10,959 nt of DNA from positions 1 to 10,959 of the forward strand of contig JBHIDJ010000101.1 in assembly GCA_046760105.1 (NCBI GenBank), written 5' to 3'. Source of the stretch: JBHIDJ01 sp046760105. GTDB lineage: Bacteria > Pseudomonadota > Gammaproteobacteria > Acidiferrobacterales > SPGG2. The position numbers and the translations under genes were made by a program. The notes beneath the pieces are model-generated. The model searched no databases. It saw only the letters and a list, made by a program, of their open reading frames with translations, and had not been told where the DNA came from. Positions 1 to 6,119 of the stretch are shown piece by piece; the stretch's first letter is position 1; every line of letters starts with the position of its first letter.

Positions 1-146
1 AGCTGTTGGGATCTGGGCAGCTGCAGGCTGTGGCAAACGGGACAGTGGGTTTCGAACAGTTGTCTGCCCTGCTGCAAACGGTCTTCGCTCTCCCCCGCCC
101 ATATTAAGGCGGGGGAGATGAAGGTCATCACCACCAGATAACGCAT
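1..146 (-). CDS. c-type cytochrome, N-terminal part (SorB/SoxD-like electron acceptor), cut by window edge
   Basis: Forty-eight codons are visible, running off the left edge. The protein starts with a short hydrophobic export signal (MRYLVVMTFISPALIWAGES), so it is periplasmic. A heme c attachment motif CPVCH lies at residues 35-39, preceded by the helix LQQGRQLFETH that is typical of the start of class I cytochrome c domains. The ATG at 146 is 7 bases after the stop of the molybdoenzyme gene, with no clear ribosome binding site of its own, so translation is probably coupled to that gene. Known family pattern: sulfite dehydrogenases (SorAB) and SoxCD pair a molybdenum subunit with a cytochrome encoded next to it. 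The inferred role is to take electrons from the upstream enzyme. The missing C-terminus prevents deciding between a mono-heme SorB type and a di-heme SoxD type. Confidence 0.85.
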   Translation of the reverse strand, partial: MRYLVVMTFISPALIWAGESEDRLQQGRQLFETHCPVCHSLQLPRSQQ

Positions 147-153
147 GTGGTGG

Positions 154-1461
154 TTAGGCGGCAACCAATACTGGGATGCGGTGAATAACGTTGCCGAGAT
201 AGCCTTTGGGGTTCCAGGGTTGGCGGAACGGTTGCGTGCCCCCTTTGTTATCATAGGCCCGCGCCCAGATTTCATAATAACCTTTACCGCCGAAAGACAC
301 TGCGGTCTCCCAACTGTACCAGGCATAGTTGTTGGGCGGACGTGAGAGCTTTGCTCGCTGCCAAGTAAGGCCATAGTCGGTAGAGACCAGCACCTTCTTC
401 ACCTTGTCTTCGCCGGCCCACGCATGGCCGCGGACCTTGATATTCTGAGCTATGCCAAACTTTGCATTCGCTTCTGGGCGCGTGATCAGTGACTTGATCT
501 TCCATGCGGTCGCTATCTCCATGTCACTCTTTGGTGGCTTGCTGCCGGGTACAACCGGATATTTCGGGACGCGATACGCATACCCTTTCATCTTCTTCGA
601 ATCGTGCACCTTGTCGCGGATCCAGATACGGTTGAGCCACTTTTCTGAGCAACTGCCTATCCAGCCCGGTACCACAACGCGACACGGATAGCCGTTTAAG
701 GCAGTAAGATCCTTCCCATTCATCTTGTATGCGACCAGGGTGTGCTCTTCCATGGCCTTGTCAACCGGAATACCCCGTGAGAATGGTGGGGCCTGACCGA
801 TCGGGGGATCTTCGCCATAATGCGCGGTATATGCGGCGCTGTCCTTCAGCCCCGCACGATTCAGTAACTCGCGCAGAGGCACGCCGGTCCATTCGCTGCA
901 CGCCACGGCACCGCGATCCCAGGGGTTGCCCCGAACTTTTGGTACAAAGTTGCCACGCCCGTTACCGCCGCACTCGATGAGCGCCGCTATGGTCACAGAA
1001 GGCATTCCCCGTAGCTCAGCCATCGAAAGTTCCAGCTTCTGATTCACCTCACCGTCAATGGTCAGCTTCCAGCCAAGAATATCTCTCTTCTTCGCGCGCT
1101 CCGGTACCAACCCGTTATTGCGGACAAAATGTCGTTCCGAGGGCGTGATGTCATCGTTGAGCAAATGCGGCGGAAACTCCCCGTTTACCGGTTTGGTGTT
1201 ATGGACGATCATGCCTGGCTTGCCGGGGATTTCGGCCTCAGCCGCCCACGCCACAGGGATCATGCCACGGCCAAAAAGCCCTCGAAGCGAAGCATCGATT
1301 CCGACACCAAAACCTGCGAGTGCAGCCAAGGCTCCCGCCTGGCCGAGAAAGCGGCGGCGAGACACAAAAACATCAAAGCGATCTACGTCATCAGGATTGG
1401 CGCCGCTATCGGCTAGTACGCCGCGTAACCGATCCCATGACAACTCGTCTTGCTTGGTCAT
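154..1461 (-). CDS. Tat-exported sulfite oxidase-family molybdopterin oxidoreductase (SorA/SoxC-like)
   Basis: This 435-residue protein carries a twin-arginine signal (SRRRFLG, residues 34-40) followed by a hydrophobic stretch and a plausible AWA/AEAE cleavage site near 73, so it should be exported folded to the periplasm. The oxidoreductase domain contains RHFVRNNG (110-117), where R114 fits the conserved active-site arginine. It also contains ECGGNGR (163-169), whose C164 fits the molybdenum-ligating cysteine, and the GxxSEKWL motif of the cofactor-binding region. The last ~120 residues (from KIKSLITRP) match the Ig-like dimerisation domain of the family. I chose ATG 1461 over an upstream in-frame TTG at 1485 because GGAGG lies 8 bases before it. 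The likely reaction is oxidation of sulfite or another sulfur substrate, passing electrons to the cytochrome encoded just downstream. The exact substrate (sulfite versus protein-bound sulfane sulfur) cannot be settled; the usual RNH triad is RNN here. Confidence 0.88.
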   Translation of the reverse strand: MTKQDELSWDRLRGVLADSGANPDDVDRFDVFVSRRRFLGQAGALAALAGFGVGIDASLRGLFGRGMIPVAWAAEAEIPGKPGMIVHNTKPVNGEFPPHLLNDDITPSERHFVRNNGLVPERAKKRDILGWKLTIDGEVNQKLELSMAELRGMPSVTIAALIECGGNGRGNFVPKVRGNPWDRGAVACSEWTGVPLRELLNRAGLKDSAAYTAHYGEDPPIGQAPPFSRGIPVDKAMEEHTLVAYKMNGKDLTALNGYPCRVVVPGWIGSCSEKWLNRIWIRDKVHDSKKMKGYAYRVPKYPVVPGSKPPKSDMEIATAWKIKSLITRPEANAKFGIAQNIKVRGHAWAGEDKVKKVLVSTDYGLTWQRAKLSRPPNNYAWYSWETAVSFGGKGYYEIWARAYDNKGGTQPFRQPWNPKGYLGNVIHRIPVLVAA

Positions 1462-1469
1462 GGCTTCAT

Positions 1470-1474
1470 CCTCC
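1470..1474 (-). promoter_or_regulatory. ribosome binding site that sets the molybdoenzyme start
   Basis: The minus strand reads GGAGG here, 8 bases before ATG 1461. An open frame continues upstream to a TTG at 1485, but that start would place this motif inside the coding sequence and has no comparable motif before it. The site therefore decides for the ATG. Confidence 0.75.
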
Positions 1475-1883
1475 GAATTGGTCAAACGACACTCGTGTGA
1501 GATCCGCTTGTCAGATCTCCCTTAAGCACATCGGCGCTTAGAAGCCTGCGCAAATACGTAACTGACAGCTAGATAGCAGGGTGGCCCCAATAATTCCGAG
1601 CTAGCGCAAATCAGCATTTCTCCTCTAGCGCTCCTCATTGACGAAAGTCATAGGGCTACTCTGGTTGTTGCAGTGGTTGCAACAAACAGTCTTACGCACG
1701 GAACTGCGGGTGTCAAGCGCCAGTGCGTTGACGTACCGCGGATGGCAACGGATCCTACGCGACATAAAACTTGGATTCCAGTTGGGGCGCTTATGTGGAC
1801 GGGCGCCATCAACGCCTAACGCGTAAGCAATAAAAACAGGCAGATGCGCGGCGCGAGCTTGGCAACGGCTGGCCCAACCGCAT
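1475..1883. other. intergenic region without a convincing gene
   Basis: About 400 bases separate the PAS-GGDEF-EAL gene from the molybdoenzyme gene. Open frames on the plus strand here are short and lack family resemblance. A minus-strand frame of 31 codons (1522-1617) is the only small one I noted. The region holds a perfect 8-bp inverted repeat (1665-1685) and a small TGAC-GAAA-GTCA hairpin (1639-1650). It should contain the promoter of the molybdoenzyme operon, but I found no good -35/-10 pair. Confidence 0.6.
1665..1685. repeat. perfect inverted repeat, possible operator or hairpin
   Basis: TTGTTGCA and TGCAACAA form a perfect 8-bp inverted repeat around a 5-base centre (GTGGT). It lies about 200 bases upstream of the molybdoenzyme start. 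The symmetry would fit a dimeric regulator's site or a small RNA hairpin. No T run follows on either strand, so a terminator is unlikely. The regulator, if any, is unknown. Confidence 0.4.
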
Positions 1884-1884
1884 C
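1832..1884 (-). terminator. weak candidate terminator after the PAS-GGDEF-EAL gene
   Basis: On the minus strand GATGCG (starting at the stop codon, 1884-1879) can pair with CGCATC (1848-1843), and TTTTT lies at 1836-1832. The loop is 30 bases and the T run starts 6 bases past the stem, so the structure is poor by intrinsic-terminator standards. It is listed because nothing better follows this gene. Confidence 0.2.
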
Positions 1885-4800
1885 TAGATCATTTCATCAA
1901 TAGGTCGCGGCCGGCCCACGGCATAGCCCTGTGCGTAGTCGACGCCGATCTCTTTGAGCTTTTTCAGAATAACCTCGTTCTCCACGAACTCAGCGATTGT
2001 TTGCTTGCCCATCACGTGTCCGATCTCGTTAATGGAATTCACCATGGCGAAGGCGATTGGGTCATCAACGATATCCTTCACAAACACACCATCGATCTTT
2101 ATAAGATCCACCGGTAGATTCTTGAGATAAGCAAACGAGGACAAGCCACTGCCAAAATCGTCCAGTGCAAACCGACAGCCCAATCCCTTGAGGGCCTTGA
2201 TAAAGCGGTTGGCACTGGCCAAATTAGTAATCGCGACGGTTTCTGTTACCTCAAAGCAGATCTTCTCCGGTGGCAAGCCCGTCTCGCCGAACTGCCGGAT
2301 GATGAATTCGAGAAACTTTTCATTCTCTATTGAGTGGCCGCACAAGTTAATGGAGCACAGCGACAAACGCTCTAGCTGTCGCGGGTGGGCAGTGAGCCAG
2401 CTAAAAGCCCGCTCAACGACCCACCGATCCAGTACCGTAGCAAGGTTGTAGCGCTCGGCGGCGGGAAGGAAGTTATTCGGGAGCACCACGCGCCCATCTT
2501 CATCCTTCATGCGGAGAAGTAGTTCATAGTATGTCCCGTCTTGGTCGCCTAGTGGCATAATCGGTTGGAAACCCAAATGGAAGCGGTCCCGCTCGAGTGC
2601 CGCGTGTATACGCGCCACCCATTGCATCTCGCCGTGCCGCTTTGCGAGTTCCGCATCGTCTTCATGGTAGACATAAATACGATTGCGCCCTTTATCTTTA
2701 GCTGCATAGCAAGCAGTGTCCGCCGTACTCAACACATTGATAATGTTCCCACTGGCCTCGGTGATAGGCACCAAGCCAATGCTCACACCGACGCTAAAGG
2801 TCTTGTCTCCCCACACGAACCGGAAATCTGTAATTGCCGTGCGCAGGGTCTCTGAGACCCGCCGGGCCTGTTCGAGCGAGCATCGTTCCACCAATATGCC
2901 AAACTCATCGCCCCCGAGACGAGCCAAAGTGTCTCTTTTCCTGACGCGTTCTTGTAGCAACGCTCCAAGCTGGCGCAATAGCTCATCGCCGGCAACGTGA
3001 CCACAAGTGTCGTTGATAACCTTGAACTGATCCAAGTCCAAATAACACACAGCATGCTCTATGCGCTCTGCTTGCGCCGTCTTCAAGGCGCGGCGCAAAC
3101 GCCGCTCAAACTCGCGCCGGTTGACAAGACCGGTTAAGGAGTCGTGGCTTGCCTGGTAGGAAAGTTGTTGCGAGAGGTTGTGTGCTTCCGTGATGTCTTC
3201 ACAGACGGTAAACATGGTGGAAATGCCATTGACACTTTTCACTACGCGGGATGTTTCCCTTACCCAAACGACAGTTCCATCCCTGCGTACCTTGCACGCC
3301 TCCCAGCGGTGCACGGTATCGGGATCCTGGAAGCATGCTTCCAGATGTTCGCGAACAGCCACATGCTGATGTTCAGGGTGCAACATGAACACCGGCTTGC
3401 CCACGAGTTGCTTAACATCGTAACCAAGCTCTGCCACCCCAAAGCGGTTCGCCGACAATATCGTTCCTTTATCATCGAGTGTGAAAAACATCGAGGGATT
3501 GTCATCGTAAAGGGTCTGATAGCGTTTCTCGCTAGCCCGCAGCGCCTCTTCTGCCCGCTTCCGGCGTGTGATGTCGATGTCAACCCCACCGATTGCGGTG
3601 ACCTCCCCCGAGGAATTGAAAATCGGGAACTTTACCGTGACAAAAACATACTCACCGTCCGGGCGCGACACGCGGCACTCGTATTCGACAGCCCGCTGTT
3701 GTTCGACGACTTCACGGTCACGTGCTGCAGTTTTGTCGGCCTCGTCGCGGGGCCCTAAGTCGTAAACCGTTTTGCCGCGCAGCTCAGCATCCTTGACGTT
3801 GAAAAGCTCCTCAAATCGGCGATTCACAAGGCTATAGCGTCCGTCTCGATCCTTAAGAAAGATCAGTGCGGGGGCGTTGTCGAGGAGCGCCTGCATGCGC
3901 TCTTCGCTGTTACGCAACGCCTCCTCTGCCCGCTTGTGTTCGCTAACATCGATGACGGTGCTTTGCACCGCGGGTTGCCCTTCCCAGTTAATGACCCGGA
4001 CGACGTTCTGCACGATGATAATCGACCCATCGTTGCGCACCGCCTCGTATTCATACTGCACAGGTGCCGGCTCTCCCCGCTGTCGCGCCTCCTTGTACCG
4101 TCGGAGCCGCTCGCGTTCATGCGCTGCAAAATGCTCCTCTATCGATTCCATCGCCAGGATCTCAGCGGGCGAGTTATACCCGAGCATGTCGACGTAGGCC
4201 TGGTTGACGAATAGCGGTTTCCAGTCTCGCTGGATGATAATCCCCTGAATCGAGCCCTCGATCAGGTTGCGGAAGCGTTCTTCGCTTTCGCGCAGCGCCT
4301 GCTCTGCCTCTTTGCGGGCGGTGATATCTTGAAACGTTCCCGCTAAACGATACGCCTTGCCATCCCGCAGAAACGCCTTGCCCACGGTTCTAACCCAGAT
4401 CGGTCTACCCGTGGCCGTGTATTTTCTTAGTTCGATATCCCAGGGTTCCCCGTAATCGGTGGCACGCTGCAACGCCCTTTCGATCTCAGGCTTTGAATCC
4501 GGGTGAAAAAAACCTATTGCTTTGTCAAGGGTTATGCCTGTGCCAACCGGCAAGTCGTGGATACGGTACAGTTCATCCGTCCACGTCAGGGTTTTATCTA
4601 CTAGGTCAATCTCCCAGCCGCCCACTTTTGCCATCGCCTGTGTTTCACGTAACAGGACATCCAGTTTCTTACGGGCGGTAATATCGATGACGGTGTTTTG
4701 AATGGCAGTCTGTCCCTCCCAGCTGACTACCCGTACCAGGTTTTCCAGCGTCACGATCGAGCCGTCCTTGCGCACGGCGTCGTACTCGTAATGGACCGGC

Positions 4801-5906
4801 GCGTCTTTGCCTTCCAAGCGGGCCTCTGCATAGCGTGACAAACGCGCTCGCTCGTACGACGCCACATGCTGCTCGACCGATGTCATCGCAAGCACCTCGT
4901 CAGGCAAGCTATAGCCTAGAATGTTTGCCAACGCTTGGTTGGCGAACAATGGCTTGCGATACCGTTCAATGAGAATCCCTTGAATGGAACCTTCAATCAG
5001 ATTACGGTAACGTTCCTCGCTTTCGCGCAAGGCTTTTTCTGCTTGCTTACGCTCGGTGATGTCGATGACCGTGCTTTGGATGGCAGGCCGTCCCTCCCAG
5101 CTGACCACCCGCACCACGTTTTCCAGCGTTATTATCGAGCCGTCCTTGCGCACGGCGTCGTACTCGTACTGTTTGGGAGCGTCCTCATGTTTGAAACGCG
5201 CTTCCATATAATCATGTAAACGCGCACGGTCATATGGGGCAATCTGTTGTTCACGAGAATCCATCGCGAGAATCTCGTCCGGCGAGTCGTAGCCGAGGAT
5301 GTTCGCGTAAGCTTGGTTAGCAAATAAAGGTTTCCACTTGCGGTGGATCAAGATTCCCTGTATCGAGCCTTCGATCAGATGGCGGAAACGTTCCTCGCTT
5401 TCCTGCAGCGCTTCTTCAGCTTGTTTGTGCTCGGTGATGTCACGCACGTGTACGACGATGCCGCTGATCGAGCCGTTCGCTGCATAGAAAGGATCAAAAT
5501 GAGCGTCGACATAGCGGCGTCCCCAACGCGGGAAGTTCAGCCAATGCTGGTAGTGGCTGTGCTGTCCCGCGAGAGTACGGTCCAGTTGCGGCTTTATGCG
5601 TGCCTCAAACACTTCGGCTCCGAGAACATCCGCGACATGGTGTCCGATAATCTCTTCCTTGGCCTTCCCGAAAGCCTCGAGATAGAGGGGGCTGATCGCT
5701 TGATACGTATAGTTCGTGTCGACGAGCGCCATAAAATCGTTGCTTGCCGACACAATGCCCTCGTACCTGCGCAGTGCGTCCTGGGTGGCAGCGAGTTTTT
5801 GTTCGGCCTGCTTGAGCGCGGCCGTCGTGCTTATAGGATTACTGGCAGGCCTACTCGAATCTTTGATACTACGTGCCTGTATGCGTTTGCTTTTTGCGGT
5901 AGCCAT
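1884..5906 (-). CDS. seven-PAS sensor with GGDEF and EAL domains (cyclic-di-GMP turnover)
   Basis: This 1340-residue protein has no signal peptide or membrane segment, so it should be cytosolic. Seven PAS domains lie at about 47-160, 174-283, 301-410, 426-527, 546-655, 672-780 and 796-905, joined by helical AEEALRESEER-type linkers. The GGDEF domain (~915-1080) has an intact GGDEF (998-1002) and an RxxD inhibitory site (RKRD, 989-992) at the correct five-residue spacing. The EAL domain (~1098-1340) reads ELL at 1128-1130. It keeps N1187, E1219/E1222, DDFGSG (1249-1254), K1270, E1306 and Q1326, the positions expected to bind metal and substrate. Both synthesis and hydrolysis of cyclic di-GMP therefore look possible. 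No LOV flavin motif (NCRFLQ-like) is present, and the sensed signal is unknown. GAGG 6 bases before ATG 5906 supports the start. A structured region lies immediately upstream. Confidence 0.95.
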   Translation of the reverse strand: MATAKSKRIQARSIKDSSRPASNPISTTAALKQAEQKLAATQDALRRYEGIVSASNDFMALVDTNYTYQAISPLYLEAFGKAKEEIIGHHVADVLGAEVFEARIKPQLDRTLAGQHSHYQHWLNFPRWGRRYVDAHFDPFYAANGSISGIVVHVRDITEHKQAEEALQESEERFRHLIEGSIQGILIHRKWKPLFANQAYANILGYDSPDEILAMDSREQQIAPYDRARLHDYMEARFKHEDAPKQYEYDAVRKDGSIITLENVVRVVSWEGRPAIQSTVIDITERKQAEKALRESEERYRNLIEGSIQGILIERYRKPLFANQALANILGYSLPDEVLAMTSVEQHVASYERARLSRYAEARLEGKDAPVHYEYDAVRKDGSIVTLENLVRVVSWEGQTAIQNTVIDITARKKLDVLLRETQAMAKVGGWEIDLVDKTLTWTDELYRIHDLPVGTGITLDKAIGFFHPDSKPEIERALQRATDYGEPWDIELRKYTATGRPIWVRTVGKAFLRDGKAYRLAGTFQDITARKEAEQALRESEERFRNLIEGSIQGIIIQRDWKPLFVNQAYVDMLGYNSPAEILAMESIEEHFAAHERERLRRYKEARQRGEPAPVQYEYEAVRNDGSIIIVQNVVRVINWEGQPAVQSTVIDVSEHKRAEEALRNSEERMQALLDNAPALIFLKDRDGRYSLVNRRFEELFNVKDAELRGKTVYDLGPRDEADKTAARDREVVEQQRAVEYECRVSRPDGEYVFVTVKFPIFNSSGEVTAIGGVDIDITRRKRAEEALRASEKRYQTLYDDNPSMFFTLDDKGTILSANRFGVAELGYDVKQLVGKPVFMLHPEHQHVAVREHLEACFQDPDTVHRWEACKVRRDGTVVWVRETSRVVKSVNGISTMFTVCEDITEAHNLSQQLSYQASHDSLTGLVNRREFERRLRRALKTAQAERIEHAVCYLDLDQFKVINDTCGHVAGDELLRQLGALLQERVRKRDTLARLGGDEFGILVERCSLEQARRVSETLRTAITDFRFVWGDKTFSVGVSIGLVPITEASGNIINVLSTADTACYAAKDKGRNRIYVYHEDDAELAKRHGEMQWVARIHAALERDRFHLGFQPIMPLGDQDGTYYELLLRMKDEDGRVVLPNNFLPAAERYNLATVLDRWVVERAFSWLTAHPRQLERLSLCSINLCGHSIENEKFLEFIIRQFGETGLPPEKICFEVTETVAITNLASANRFIKALKGLGCRFALDDFGSGLSSFAYLKNLPVDLIKIDGVFVKDIVDDPIAFAMVNSINEIGHVMGKQTIAEFVENEVILKKLKEIGVDYAQGYAVGRPRPIDEMI
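3942..5387 (-). repeat. three duplicated PAS modules inside the sensor gene
   Basis: PAS copies coded at about 5387-5058, 5006-4677 and 4271-3942 share the protein pattern RxLIEGSIQGI...KPLFxNQA...GY...YEYxAVRxDGSI...WEGxxAxQxTVID. The first two are the closest: 35 identical bases occur at 5134-5168 and 4756-4790, an offset of 378 bases (126 codons). The third copy is more diverged and is separated from the second by an unrelated PAS domain (residues ~426-527). The pattern indicates internal duplication, with the fourth PAS either inserted later or part of an older duplicated unit. Confidence 0.85.
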
Positions 5907-5918
5907 TAGCGGCCTCAG

Positions 5919-5945
5919 AAAAACACCGCCGGCGGGGGTGCACCC
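5919..5945 (-). terminator. GC-rich hairpin plus T run just before the sensor gene (candidate attenuator)
   Basis: On the minus strand CACC (5940-5937) can pair with GGTG (5927-5924) around a segment containing the self-complementary GCCGGC (5933-5928), and TTTTT follows at 5923-5919. The T run ends only two bases before the GAGG ribosome binding site. The same CACC is also the second half of the palindrome GGGTGCACCC (5945-5936), so two alternative foldings compete. The stem is short and has three unpaired C, so termination strength is uncertain. Confidence 0.4.
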
Positions 5946-5959
5946 ACTAAATTGTAGTC

Positions 5960-6041
5960 AGAAATCAGCTAGGGCGTAAGAACGGGGGCCGGCTGTTTCG
6001 CCCTGACCATGCGTCGCGCACCGACAGCGAAGCTGATTTCT
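5960..6041 (-). promoter_or_regulatory. candidate structured leader RNA (three-way junction)
   Basis: Three stems are possible on the minus strand. The closing stem is AGAAATCAGCT (6041-6031) with AGCTGATTTCT (5970-5960), 11 perfect pairs. A second stem is AGGGCG (6004-5999) with CGCCCT (5976-5971), stacked directly on the closing stem, with a possible AAC/GTT extension. The third is a small hairpin TGCG-CGA-CGCA (6020-6010), for which GTCG/CGAC nearby is an alternative. The element sits between the ATPase stop (6120) and the sensor start (5906), and the hairpin plus T run follows it. I recognise no known riboswitch class. It could instead be a transcription-factor site or the 3' end of the transporter mRNA. 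Confidence 0.45.
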
Positions 6042-6119
6042 CTATTGGAGTCAAGGAGTTACTGACAACCGCGATAACCTGCTGGCCTTGTAGCGGGGTG
6101 CCGCGCGACCAGCCAGCGA

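Noticed and set aside
1058..1525. 155-codon plus-strand open frame opposite the molybdoenzyme N-terminus
   Set aside because: It is complementary to the Tat signal and oxidoreductase coding region; its composition is that of an antisense shadow.
1607..1620. AAATCAGC shared between the molybdoenzyme upstream region and the 5960-6041 stem
   Set aside because: Eight shared bases in an 11-kb window are expected by chance and the flanks differ.
3144..3758. 204-codon plus-strand open frame inside the sensor gene
   Set aside because: It is antisense to well-conserved PAS and linker coding sequence and has no family resemblance.
5343..5909. 188-codon plus-strand open frame at the 5' end of the sensor gene
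   Set aside because: It mirrors the PAS1 and PAS2 coding region and has no domain pattern of its own.
5951..5956. TACAAT on the minus strand as a -10 box for the sensor gene
   Set aside because: It matches five of six positions, but no acceptable -35 lies 16-18 bases upstream. If it were real, transcription would start downstream of the three-way junction, so it remains a rival explanation.
5960..6041. Match to the GEMM-type cyclic-di-GMP riboswitch
   Set aside because: AGGGCGAAAC faintly resembles the start of the GEMM-I core, but the second conserved arm, the GNRA loop and the tetraloop receptor are not present in the expected places.
6081..6117. GCTGGC/GCCAGC inverted repeat after the ATPase gene as a terminator
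   Set aside because: The loop is long (about 25 bases) and no T run follows on the minus strand.
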